A DNA stretch of 64,000 bases from Microbacterium halophytorum (GTDB lineage Bacteria > Actinomycetota > Actinomycetes > Actinomycetales > Microbacteriaceae). Below the pieces are notes generated by a model. It ran no database searches, had not been told where the DNA came from, and saw nothing but the letters and a program-made list of their open reading frames with translations. The stretch spans positions 186,001 to 250,000 of the forward strand of contig NZ_KZ672983.1 of assembly GCF_002970975.1 (NCBI RefSeq), in the 5' to 3' direction. A program made the position numbers and the translations under genes. Each line of letters opens with the position of its first letter. Within the stretch, counting starts at the first letter, position 1. This document shows positions 16,368-24,285 of this stretch, piece after piece.

Positions 16368-17417
16368 TCAGGGCACGCGGTGCAGCCAGCGCTCCGTCGA
16401 GAACTTGGTGCGCACGAGCTCCTCCGCGGCCGCGTATTCCTCATCCGTGACGCTGCCGTCGACGGCACCCGTGTAGCCGCGGAACGTCTTCGCGAACTCG
16501 TCGAGGATCGCCCTCCGGCTCATGCCCGTCTGGCTCCGGATGGGGTCGACGCGCTTGGCCGCGGACGTCGTGCCCTTGTCGCTGAGCTTCTCGCGGCCGA
16601 TCCGGAGCACCTCCGTCATCATCTGGCCGTCGATGTCGTAGCTGAGCGTGGCGTGGTGGAGCACGCCGCCGTTGGCGAGGCGCTTCTGCGCGGCCCCGCC
16701 GATCTTGCCCTGCGGGCTCGTGATGTCGTTGAGGCCCTGGTAGGTCGCCGCGATCCCGACGCCGTGCAGCGCCTGCAGCACCCAATCGTCGAGGAAGGCG
16801 TACGAATCGGCGAACGTCAGGCCCGCGACGAGCGAAGACGGCACGTACAGCGAGTACGTGATGATCTGGCCGGCGCCCATCAGCATCGCGCCGCCGCCCG
16901 AGATTCGGCGCACGACCTGGAAGCCGTGCTTGCGCGCGCCGTCCGGGTCGACCTCGTTCCGGTACGACTGGAAGGAGCCGATCACGACGGCCGACTCGTC
17001 CCACTCCCAGATCCGCAGGGTGGGCTGGCGGCGCCCGTCGCCGACGCGCTCGGTGAGCACCTCGTCGAGGGCGAGGTTCATCATGGGCGAGACGGCGGGG
17101 TCGTCGATGATCTGCCAGTCGAAGTCGCGCCATCCGGATGCCGTCACGAGCGCGCGCCGCACGGCCGTGCCGACGGATTCGGGCGTGAAGCCGAGCATCT
17201 GCACGTCTTCCGGCAGGGCGGCGCGCACGGCGCCCGCGATCTGCGCGACATCGGCCGTCTCGGGCATCCCGTTCACAGCCGCGTTGATGTCGAGCAGCGC
17301 GTCGTCGGGTTCGAGGAAGAAGTCGCCCGCCAGGTGGAAGTCCGCGATCTTCCCGTCTGCGACCTCGAGGTCGACGACAACGAGCTTTCCCCCTGGGACC
17401 TTGAACTCACCGTGCAT
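16368..17417 (-). CDS. lplA: Lipoate-protein ligase A family, accessory domain first
   Basis: Attaches lipoate (or octanoate) to E2 and GcvH subunits. 349 aa from ATG 17417. The catalytic domain (about 95-349) has MNLALDEVL, VVRRISGGGAMLMGAGQII and GKIGGAAQKRLANGGVLHHA, where the Lys of GKIGGAA is the expected catalytic residue. Residues 1-90 (VPGGKLVVVDLEVADGKIAD, HLAGDFFLEPDDALLDI) match the accessory domain that normally lies C-terminal in E. coli LplA. Here the order is reversed. No lipoate-dependent complex is nearby. Confidence 0.82.
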   Translation of the reverse strand: MHGEFKVPGGKLVVVDLEVADGKIADFHLAGDFFLEPDDALLDINAAVNGMPETADVAQIAGAVRAALPEDVQMLGFTPESVGTAVRRALVTASGWRDFDWQIIDDPAVSPMMNLALDEVLTERVGDGRRQPTLRIWEWDESAVVIGSFQSYRNEVDPDGARKHGFQVVRRISGGGAMLMGAGQIITYSLYVPSSLVAGLTFADSYAFLDDWVLQALHGVGIAATYQGLNDITSPQGKIGGAAQKRLANGGVLHHATLSYDIDGQMMTEVLRIGREKLSDKGTTSAAKRVDPIRSQTGMSRRAILDEFAKTFRGYTGAVDGSVTDEEYAAAEELVRTKFSTERWLHRVP

Positions 17418-17472
17418 GCTCCCCAGGTTACGCGGGCGGCGGGAGGCGCGGCCCCGGGTAGGGGCCCGGTCG

Positions 17473-17594
17473 CGGTCGCAGCTGTCGCCCCCAGCACAGC
17501 CCCGGATGGACAACAGGTGCCACCCGGAAACGCCCGCACCCCTCGCGGTCGCAGCTGTTGCCCTCAGCACGGCGCCGGATGGGCAACAGTTGCG
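17473..17594. repeat. Two tandem ~49-bp hairpin repeats
   Basis: Copies at 17473-17521 and 17546-17594, each starting CGGTCGCAGCTGT and ending CAACAG(G/T)TGC. Within each, the GCAGCTGTTGCCC-type left arm pairs with the GGGCAACAGTTGC-type right arm. A related sequence family (GGGCGACAACCGCGACC) appears three times at 58549-58740. The site is 3' of the hydrolase gene and may act as its terminator. Confidence 0.65.
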
Positions 17595-17622
17595 CCTGCG
17601 AGGCGCCTCCCCGATGGGGCCG

Positions 17623-18471
17623 TCAGGCCTCGGGGAAGCGGCGCTGCAGCCAGGCGATGAGATCGGCGCGGGCCGCCGGCCAGCTGTCGTCGTTGTGGAG
17701 CTCGTGCCGCGCGCCCGGGTAGACGCGGGTCGTGACGTCGGTGAACCCCGATCGCTCGCGGTAGGCCTGCGCGAGGCGGTGCACCGAACGAGGGCCGCCG
17801 ACCGTGTCCTCCGAACCGACCTGCAGCAGCACGGGCACGTCTTTCGTCGCCGCGATGCCGCGCGCCGGGCGGCCGAAGAGGCGCGCCGCTTCCCGCAGGC
17901 CGAACAGTCTCGCGAGCGGCACCTCGGTCGTGAGCGGGTCGTCGCGGAACGACCGCCACACCTCCGGATCCGTCGACAGCCACTCGAGGCCGTGGGCGCC
18001 GCGCCCGCGCCACGGCGCATTGAGGTCTCCGGAGTTCAGGCCGCCGGGCACGCGCAGGGCCGAGCCGGTCAGCACCAGCCCGTCGTAGGCATCCGGATGC
18101 TCATTCAGCAGCAGCTGCGCGAGGAAGGACCCCCACGAGTGCCCGAACAGGATGAGGGGAAGCCCTGGGCTCTCGGCCCGGGCGATCTCGCCCATGCGGC
18201 CGGCGGCGGCGACGGCCGCCCTGTGCCCTCCCGTGCCGAGGCGGCCGAGCTTCTCGCCCGCGCCATGCTGCTTCATGCCCGTGCGGCCGTGGCCGCGGTG
18301 GTCGTCTGCGTACACCGTGAAGCCCGCATCCGTGAGCGCCTCGGCGACGTGGCGGTAGCGACCCGCGTGCTCGCCGACCCCATGCAGCAGGTGCACGACG
18401 CCGCGCGGCGCAGTCGCCTCGTACACGTCATAGACGATCGTGACGCCGTGGTCATCGACGAACTCGGGCAT
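17623..18471 (-). CDS. Alpha/beta hydrolase (monoacylglycerol-lipase-like)
   Basis: 282 aa, start ATG 18471. The oxyanion HG motif (VVHLLHGVGEHAGRYRHVA, about 25-43) and DDHRGHGRT are typical of the lysophospholipase/monoglyceride lipase group. Nucleophile Ser112 lies in FGHSWGS; the acid is probably Asp in QVGSEDTVGG and the base His in PGARHELHND. Cytosolic, no signal peptide. The substrate (a carboxylic ester or lipid) is not determined. Divergent from the MetE-like gene. Confidence 0.85.
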   Translation of the reverse strand: MPEFVDDHGVTIVYDVYEATAPRGVVHLLHGVGEHAGRYRHVAEALTDAGFTVYADDHRGHGRTGMKQHGAGEKLGRLGTGGHRAAVAAAGRMGEIARAESPGLPLILFGHSWGSFLAQLLLNEHPDAYDGLVLTGSALRVPGGLNSGDLNAPWRGRGAHGLEWLSTDPEVWRSFRDDPLTTEVPLARLFGLREAARLFGRPARGIAATKDVPVLLQVGSEDTVGGPRSVHRLAQAYRERSGFTDVTTRVYPGARHELHNDDSWPAARADLIAWLQRRFPEA

Positions 18472-18852
18472 GCCCGCAAGGCTAGGGCATGTCTCACAAT
18501 TCCGACCTCCTGCGCTGGCCGCTGTGCTCGGCGCTTCGCGCCTCGACGCTCAATCGCTCGTCACGAGAATGCGAGCATTCTCGTTCCTCGCTCAATCGCG
18601 TGCACCTGCTCGCGTCGTTCTCGTCGGTCGGCGGGCGGAGCCCGCTTCCCTCCCCGGCCCAGCGACCAGGCACACAGCGACCCGGGCCCACGCCGCCCGA
18701 GAGGCTCCGCGCGATGCGAAGCAGCGCGTGGTGGGGCGGTGGGCGCTCGCTACGGCCCGAATTGAGTGACACCCCTTAGCGCGGCGGCCCGCGCGTTGCC
18801 CCGTCTTACGCCCGGGTCGAGCCGTCGCGCGCGCGGGCGTACGGTTGACGAC
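18472..18852. other. 381-bp divergent intergenic region, no gene recognised
   Basis: Separates the hydrolase and MetE-like genes, so it should hold both promoters. The only clear structure is a 20-base hairpin at 18564-18583 (CGAGAATGC, GA, GCATTCTCG). Several open frames exist on both strands but have no start signal or protein character. No cobalamin or SAM riboswitch was recognised upstream of the MetE-like gene. Confidence 0.5.
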
Positions 18853-19962
18853 ATGAGCGTGAACCCTCCCTATCGTGCAGACATCGTCGGCTCGTTCCTG
18901 CGCCCCGACGCCATCAAGACCGCCCGCGCCGCGTTCGCAGAGGGCGAGCTCGACGCCGCCGCGCTGCGCCGGGTCGAGGACGACGAGATCGCGGCGCTCG
19001 TGCGCAAGCAGGCCGACGCCGGCCTGCAGCTGGCCACCGACGGCGAGTTCCGCCGCTCGTGGTGGCACTTCGACTTCTTCGGCGGCCTCGACGGCGTCGA
19101 CATCATCGAAACCGACCACGGCCTGCCGTTCCAGGGCGCGCAGACCAAGCAGAAGGCCGTGCAGGTGAACGGCCGCATCGGGTTCTCCGAGCACCCGATG
19201 CTCGAGCACTGGCGCGCGCTCAAGCCGGTGGCCGAGGCGGCCGGGGTGCAGCCGAAGTTCTCCCTGCCGTCACCGACCGTGCTCGACTTCCGCGTCGAGC
19301 CGCAGAACCTGACCGCGAGCGAGTACGAGACCCGCGCCGACTACATCGACGACCTCGTGCAGGCGTACCGCGACGCCATCCGGGCCTTCTACGACGCCGG
19401 CGCGCGGTACCTGCAGCTCGACGACACCGCATGGGCGTACCTGTGCAGCCAGGACGAGCTCGACCGCGCGAAGAACGAACGAGGCATCGAGACCGACGGG
19501 CTGGGCGAGCGCTACGCGTCGATCCTCACCCGGGTGCTCGCGGACAAGCCGGAAGACCTCGTCGTCGGCACCCACATCTGCCGCGGCAACTTCCGCTCGA
19601 CCTGGATCTCGTCCGGAGGGTACGAGCCGATCGCGGAGCACCTGTTCACGGTGCCGTACGACGCCTACTTCCTCGAGTACGACAGCGAGCGCGCCGGCGG
19701 CTTCGAACCGCTGCGGTTCCTCGAGCCGGGCGAGCAGACGGTCGTGCTGGGCCTGGTCACGTCGAAGGCCGCCGAGCTCGAGCCGGTCGACGAGATCAAG
19801 CAGCGCGTCGCGGAGGCGGCGCAGTTCGCCGACCTCAACCAGCTCGCGCTGAGCCCGCAGTGCGGTTTCGCCTCGACGGAGGAGGGCAACCTCCTCAGCG
19901 AGGAGCAGCAATGGGCGAAGGTGCGCCACGTCGTCGACATCGCCGCGGAGATCTGGCAGTAG
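18853..19962 (+). CDS. MetE C-terminal-domain-like methyltransferase (YxjG/YxjH type)
   Basis: 369 aa from ATG 18853, about half the length of full MetE, and matching the single-domain cobalamin-independent methionine synthase-like family. Zinc-site residues are visible: HxC in VVGTHICRGNFRS, Glu/Asp in YLQLDDTAWAY, and Cys in LSPQCGFAS near the C-terminus. The N-terminus DIVGSFLRPDAIK is typical. Such proteins transfer a methyl group to homocysteine or a related thiol, with a donor that may differ from methyl-tetrahydrofolate. A single-gene unit with its own upstream region. Confidence 0.88.
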   Translation: MSVNPPYRADIVGSFLRPDAIKTARAAFAEGELDAAALRRVEDDEIAALVRKQADAGLQLATDGEFRRSWWHFDFFGGLDGVDIIETDHGLPFQGAQTKQKAVQVNGRIGFSEHPMLEHWRALKPVAEAAGVQPKFSLPSPTVLDFRVEPQNLTASEYETRADYIDDLVQAYRDAIRAFYDAGARYLQLDDTAWAYLCSQDELDRAKNERGIETDGLGERYASILTRVLADKPEDLVVGTHICRGNFRSTWISSGGYEPIAEHLFTVPYDAYFLEYDSERAGGFEPLRFLEPGEQTVVLGLVTSKAAELEPVDEIKQRVAEAAQFADLNQLALSPQCGFASTEEGNLLSEEQQWAKVRHVVDIAAEIWQ

Positions 19963-19997
19963 CCGGGCGCCCGCCCGGCGCCGGGCACGGACTCCCC

Positions 19998-20204
19998 GGC
20001 AGGTTCGAGGAAGAACAGCAACACTGAGGAGAGAATCCGCGAAAACCTCCTCGATGATGCGGAATCTCCTCGAAAGTGCGCGGCCGGCGGGAGCGTGCGC
20101 GGTGCGAGCCGCACGGCAGGTTCGAGGAGGAACAGCAATACCGAGGAGAGAACCCGCGAAAACCTCCTCGATGATGCGGAATCTCCTCGAGAATGCGCGG
20201 CCGG
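19998..20204. repeat. 90-bp direct repeat, two copies
   Basis: Copies at 19998-20087 and 20115-20204 (117-base period) differ at only a few positions. Each begins GGCAGGTTCGAGGA and contains the imperfect hairpin GAGGAGAGAATCCGC ... GCGGAATCTCCTC. They fill most of the gap between the MetE-like gene and the MFS gene. Either a terminator duplicated in place or a mobile REP-like unit. Confidence 0.85.
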
Positions 20205-20268
20205 TCGGTGCGGTGCGGACCGCTCCGACCTGCCGCGCGCCGCGACGCGGGAGTAAAGTGAACAGCAA

Positions 20269-20328
20269 ATGACTTCGCATCCCGGCCGCCGCTCCCCCGG
20301 CCGGATGTCCCGCGGCGGCGCGTCATGA
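20269..20328 (+). CDS. Possible 19-aa leader peptide ahead of the MFS gene
   Basis: A short frame (MTSHPGRRSPGRMSRGGAS) overlaps the MFS start by ATGA (20325-20328). A TAAAGT resembling a -10 box ends ten bases before its ATG, so the transcript could be leaderless, with the peptide translated first and the exporter by coupling. Rich in Arg and Ser; whether it regulates anything is unknown. Confidence 0.3.
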   Translation: MTSHPGRRSPGRMSRGGAS

Positions 20329-21605
20329 GCCAGATGTTCCGCTCTCTCGCGTCGTTCAACTACCGCGCGTGGTTCGCCGGCGCTCTCGTGTCGAACGTCG
20401 GCAATTGGATGCAGTCGACCGCGCTGAGCTGGGTCGTCCTCACCGAGCTGACGAACAACAATGCGGGCGCCATGGGCCTGACCCTCGCCATCCGGTTCGC
20501 CCCGCCCCTACTGCTCGTCGCCGTCACCGGCTGGGTCGTCGACCGGTTCGACCGCCGCCGCCTGCTGATGCTGACGCAGACGCTGCTGGGCGTGTCATCG
20601 ATCGCGATCGGCGTGATGCTCGTCACCGGCACCATGACGCTTCATCTCATGTACGGGTTCGCCCTGCTGACCGGCATCTTCACGGCCGTCGACAACCCCG
20701 CGCGCCAGACGTTCGTCTCCGATATCGTCGGCAGCGGCCTCGCCTCGAACGCGATCGCCCTCAACTCGGCTTCGTTCAACTCGGCCCGGATGATCGGGCC
20801 GGCCGCCGCGGGCGTGCTCATCGAGGTGCTCGGATCCGGCTGGGTGTTCCTGATCGACGCCGGCACGTTCCTGGCGATGCTCGTCGCGCTCGCGGTCATC
20901 CGGCCCGGCGAGCTGCAGCCGCGCCCGAAGCGCGGCAGCGGAGGCCGCCTCGCCGACGGCTTCCGCTACGCGGCCACGCGGCCCGACCTCATGGTGGTCT
21001 TCACGATCATCCTGCTGTTGGGCGCCCTCGCCATGAACTTCCCGATCTACGCCTCGACGATGGCGATCGAGTTCGGGCGCGAGGCCGACGGCTTCGGCCT
21101 GCTCAGCTCGGTGCTCGCGATCGGCTCGCTCGCCGGCGCGCTCCTGGCCGCGCGGCGGGCCAGGGCGCGCTTCCGCGTGGTGGTCGCGGCGACGGGCGCG
21201 TTCGCCGTGATCGCGGCGGTGTCGGCGGCCATGCCGAACTACTGGGCGTACGCCGTGCTGCTGATCGGCGTGGGCTTCTCGACCGTGACGACGCTGACGA
21301 CCGCGAACGGCTACGTGCAGACGACGACGCCGCCAGAGGTGCGCGGCCGCGTGATGGCGATCTACATGGCGATCCTGATGGGCGGCACCCCGCTGGGGGC
21401 TCCCCTCGTGGGCTGGGTCGCCGACTCCTGGGGCCCGCGCGCGGCGATCATGGTCGGCGCCGTCGGGGCCCTCGTCGCGTGCCTGATCGGCATCGGCTGG
21501 ATGATCGCTTCGGGCCGCGTGCACCGCGCGCCCGCGCACCGGTTCCTGCTCGCGGTCGACGACACCACCGCCATCCGGTTGCCCGACCAGCGCGACGGGC
21601 GCTGA
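20325..21605 (+). CDS. MFS transporter (EntS/MFS_3-like exporter)
   Basis: 426 aa with about 12 hydrophobic helices. The first loop has VVDRFDRRRLLML, a variant of the MFS loop 2-3 motif, and FTAVDNPARQTFVSDIVG follows helix four, typical of the MFS_3 group that includes enterobactin and drug exporters. The loop 8-9 region has TPPEVRGRVMAIY. Substrate unknown; no regulator is adjacent. The start at ATG 20325 aligns with the usual SLASFNYRAWFAG opening of this group. Confidence 0.88.
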   Translation: MSQMFRSLASFNYRAWFAGALVSNVGNWMQSTALSWVVLTELTNNNAGAMGLTLAIRFAPPLLLVAVTGWVVDRFDRRRLLMLTQTLLGVSSIAIGVMLVTGTMTLHLMYGFALLTGIFTAVDNPARQTFVSDIVGSGLASNAIALNSASFNSARMIGPAAAGVLIEVLGSGWVFLIDAGTFLAMLVALAVIRPGELQPRPKRGSGGRLADGFRYAATRPDLMVVFTIILLLGALAMNFPIYASTMAIEFGREADGFGLLSSVLAIGSLAGALLAARRARARFRVVVAATGAFAVIAAVSAAMPNYWAYAVLLIGVGFSTVTTLTTANGYVQTTTPPEVRGRVMAIYMAILMGGTPLGAPLVGWVADSWGPRAAIMVGAVGALVACLIGIGWMIASGRVHRAPAHRFLLAVDDTTAIRLPDQRDGR

Positions 21606-21736
21606 GGGGACGTGCCGCACGAGGACGCGGAGCGGCGGATCCGACCGATCGCGCCGGGAACGGCGGAGCGGCGGGCCGTGCGCGGCGGCGTCGCGGGTGA
21701 CCGATACGATTCCAGGAAGCTGAAGGAGGGGCGCGC

Positions 21737-22723
21737 ATGGCGGTGAGCATCCGCGAGGTCGCGGAACGCGCGGGGGTCTCGCTGGGCACGGTGTCGAACG
21801 TGCTGAACCGGCCGGATGTCGTGGCCGAGGCGACCGCCGAGCGGGTGCGCGCCGCCGTGGCCGAGCTGGGCTACGTGCGCAACGACGCGGCGCGCCAGCT
21901 GCGTGCGGGCAACAGCCGCTTCGTCGGGCTCGTCGTGCTCGACTCCGCGAACCCCTTCTACGCCGAGCTCTCGCGCGGCGCGGAGGACGAGGCCGCCCGC
22001 CACAACCTGTCGGTGCTCGTCGGGAACAGCGGCGAGCAGGCCGATCGCGAGGCCGAATACCTCGACCTCTTCGGGCAGCAGCGCGTCTGGGGCGTGCTCG
22101 TCTCGCCCGTCGGCCAGGAGGTCGACCACCTCATCCGGATGCGGGAGCAGGGCACGTCCGTCGTGCTCGTCGACCGTTCGGCGCCCGGCTCGGGGCTGTC
22201 CTCCGTCTCGAGCGACGACGCGCGGGGCGGCTACCTCGCCGTGCGTCACCTGCTCGAACGCGGTCGGCGCCGCATCGCATACATCGGCGGACCGGCGTCG
22301 CTGCACCAGGTCGCCGACCGCCTCGAGGGCGCACGGCGCGCGGTCGCCGAGGTCCCGGATTCCCGGCTGGAGGTGCTCGAGCGCCCCGCCCTGACGGTGC
22401 TCGAGGGGCGCGCGGCCGGGCAGGAGATCGTCGCCAGGGGCGAGCGTCCCGACGCCGTGTTCGCGGCGAACGACCTGCTCGCGATGGGTGCGCTGCAGGC
22501 GTTCGTGATGGGCGGGAACGTGCGCGTCCCCGACGACATCGCGCTGATCGGCTACGACGACATCGACTTCGCGTCGTCGGCGGTCGTGCCGTTCTCGTCC
22601 ATCCGGCAACCGGCCCGCCTCATCGGCGAGACCGCCATGAGGCTGCTGGCCGACCCGAAAGCGGCGGCGCAGGACATCCGGTTCGACCCCGAGCTCGTCG
22701 TGCGGGAGTCGACGGGCGGCTGA
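21737..22723 (+). CDS. LacI-family transcriptional regulator (likely rhamnose)
   Basis: 328 aa, ATG 21737, with GAAGGAGGGG just upstream. The N-terminal helix-turn-helix is canonical (VSIREVAERAGVSLGTVSNVLNRPDVVAE) with hinge DAARQLRAG. The periplasmic-binding-like core follows (SRFVGLVVLDSANPFYAEL, GVLVSPVGQEVDHL, VFAANDLLAMGALQAF). It directly precedes rhaI on the same strand, and a near-perfect LacI-type operator overlaps the rhaI promoter. It is therefore the best candidate for a repressor released by a rhamnose-derived effector. The effector assignment is inference. Confidence 0.92.
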   Translation: MAVSIREVAERAGVSLGTVSNVLNRPDVVAEATAERVRAAVAELGYVRNDAARQLRAGNSRFVGLVVLDSANPFYAELSRGAEDEAARHNLSVLVGNSGEQADREAEYLDLFGQQRVWGVLVSPVGQEVDHLIRMREQGTSVVLVDRSAPGSGLSSVSSDDARGGYLAVRHLLERGRRRIAYIGGPASLHQVADRLEGARRAVAEVPDSRLEVLERPALTVLEGRAAGQEIVARGERPDAVFAANDLLAMGALQAFVMGGNVRVPDDIALIGYDDIDFASSAVVPFSSIRQPARLIGETAMRLLADPKAAAQDIRFDPELVVRESTGG

Positions 22724-22877
22724 GCCCGCCCTGGCACGGGCCGGCCCCCGCCGCGGCGGGCCGGCTGCCTCGCACGGCCGCATCCGGGAGCTCCTCCTGC
22801 CGAGGCGGATCCGGTGCGCCCGCATGCCTGCGGCGCAGCGCGGGCTGACCGATATTGTTCGAGTCGGCCGCCAGCAG

Positions 22878-22910
22878 TTGACGAATCGCTCGTGCAATGA
22901 AACGATTCAT
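22878..22910 (+). promoter_or_regulatory. rhaI promoter with LacI-type operator
   Basis: A -35-like TTGACG (22878-22883) and an AACGAT (22901-22906) at 17-base spacing flank and overlap ATGAAACGATTCAT (22897-22910). This is a dyad with 5-base perfect arms and the central CG typical of LacI-family sites. Repressor bound here would cover the -10 region. It ends 52 bases before the rhaI start. Confidence 0.65.
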
Positions 22911-22962
22911 AGCATCACGCGGGCGTGCGCCCGCTTGCACACCCCGCGAAAGGCGATTGGTC

Positions 22963-24126
22963 ATGAGCACACTGACCCCCGACAACCTGGCCGCGCTCGA
23001 GGCGCAGGCCATCGAGCTGCCCAGCTGGGCGTTCGGCAACTCCGGCACGCGCTTCAAGGTGTTCGGCACGCCCGGCACCCCGCGCGACCCCTTCGAGAAG
23101 GTCGCCGACGCCTCGCAGGTGCACAAGCTCACGGGCCTTGCGCCGACGGTGGCGCTGCACATCCCGTGGGACAAGAGCGACTTCGACGACCTGCGCAAGC
23201 ACGCCGAGGACCACGGCGTGCAGCTCGGCACGATCAACTCGAACACGTTCCAGGACGACGACTACAAGTTCGGCGCGCTGACGCACGAGGACGCCAAGAT
23301 CCGCCGCAAGGCGATCGACCACCACCTCGAATGCATCGACGTGATGGACGCCACGGGCTCGCGCGACCTGAAGATCTGGCTCGCCGAGGGCTCGAACTAC
23401 CCGGGCCAGGCCGATATGCGCGGCCGCCAGGACCGCCTGCACGAGTCGCTGGAGACGATCTACGCCCGCCTGAGCGACGACCAGCGCCTCGTGCTCGAGT
23501 ACAAGTTCTTCGAGCCGTCGTTCTACCACACCGACGTTCCCGACTGGGGCACCTCGTACGCCCAGGTCTCGGCGCTCGGCGACCGCGCGCTCGTGTGCCT
23601 CGACACGGGCCACCACGCCCCCGGCACGAACATCGAGTTCATCGTGATGCAGCTGCTGCGCCTCGGCAAGCTCGGCTCGTTCGACTTCAACAGCCGCTTC
23701 TACGCCGACGACGACCTGATCGTGGGAGCGGCCGACCCGTTCCAGCTGTTCCGCATCGTGTTCGAGGTCGTCCGCGGCGGCGGCCTGAACAACCCGGATG
23801 TCCAGTTCATGCTCGACCAGTGCCACAACGTCGAGAACAAGATCCTCGGCCAGATCCGGTCGGTTCTGAACGTGCAGGAGATGACGGCTCGCGCGCTGCT
23901 CGTCGACACCGAGGCCCTGCGCGCCGCGCAGGTCTCGGGCGACGTTCTCGCCGCGAACCAGGTGTTCATGGACGCGTTCTACACCGACGTGCGCCCGCAG
24001 CTCGCCGAGTGGCGAGCCGGCCGCGGCCTCCCCGCCGACCCGATGCAGGCCTTCCTCGACTCCGGCTACCAGGAGAAGATCGAGGCCGAGCGCGTCGGCG
24101 GCACCCAGGCCGGCTGGGGCGCGTAA
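22963..24126 (+). CDS. rhaI: L-rhamnose isomerase (RhaI type)
   Basis: Converts L-rhamnose to L-rhamnulose, the first step of rhamnose degradation. 387 aa from ATG 22963 (GAAAGG ten bases upstream); the longer frame upstream overlaps the operator and is not used. The sequence fits the Mn-dependent TIM-barrel RhaI group, distinct from E. coli RhaA: SWAFGNSGTRFKVFGTPG, ALHIPWDKSDFDDL, KIWLAEGSNYPGQADMRGRQ, EYKFFEPSFYHTDVPDWGTS, CLDTGHHAPGTNIEF, FDFNSRFYADDDL. The kinase and aldolase lie 15 kb downstream. Confidence 0.94.
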   Translation: MSTLTPDNLAALEAQAIELPSWAFGNSGTRFKVFGTPGTPRDPFEKVADASQVHKLTGLAPTVALHIPWDKSDFDDLRKHAEDHGVQLGTINSNTFQDDDYKFGALTHEDAKIRRKAIDHHLECIDVMDATGSRDLKIWLAEGSNYPGQADMRGRQDRLHESLETIYARLSDDQRLVLEYKFFEPSFYHTDVPDWGTSYAQVSALGDRALVCLDTGHHAPGTNIEFIVMQLLRLGKLGSFDFNSRFYADDDLIVGAADPFQLFRIVFEVVRGGGLNNPDVQFMLDQCHNVENKILGQIRSVLNVQEMTARALLVDTEALRAAQVSGDVLAANQVFMDAFYTDVRPQLAEWRAGRGLPADPMQAFLDSGYQEKIEAERVGGTQAGWGA

Positions 24127-24198
24127 GCACCACGACGACGGAGGGGGCTCGCTGCATCAGCAGCGAGCCCCCCCCTGGACGCACCACCGGCGCGACGG

Positions 24199-24250
24199 AT
24201 TTGTGCCGTTGTCGACGTTTCGCGCGTCATCCGTCGACAACGGCACAAAT
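24199..24250. terminator. ATTTGTGCCGTTGTCGAC inverted repeat, copy 1
   Basis: Perfect 18-base arms (24199-24216 and 24233-24250) around a 16-base loop, between convergent rhaI and the GH51 gene; likely bidirectional terminator. Best-preserved member of a family also found at 42562-42613, 48651-48703 and 48769-48820. Confidence 0.85.
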
Positions 24251-24285
24251 GCATCCGGATACCGGCCGCCCCCGCCGGCCGCGCG

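Noticed and set aside
18485..18779. Possible small genes or a relic in the gap before the MetE-like gene
   Set aside because: Frames on both strands lack start signals and have biased shadow-like composition; only a short hairpin is clear.
18700..18852. Cobalamin or SAM riboswitch for the MetE-like gene
   Set aside because: No B12-box or SAM-box core could be identified by eye in the leader.
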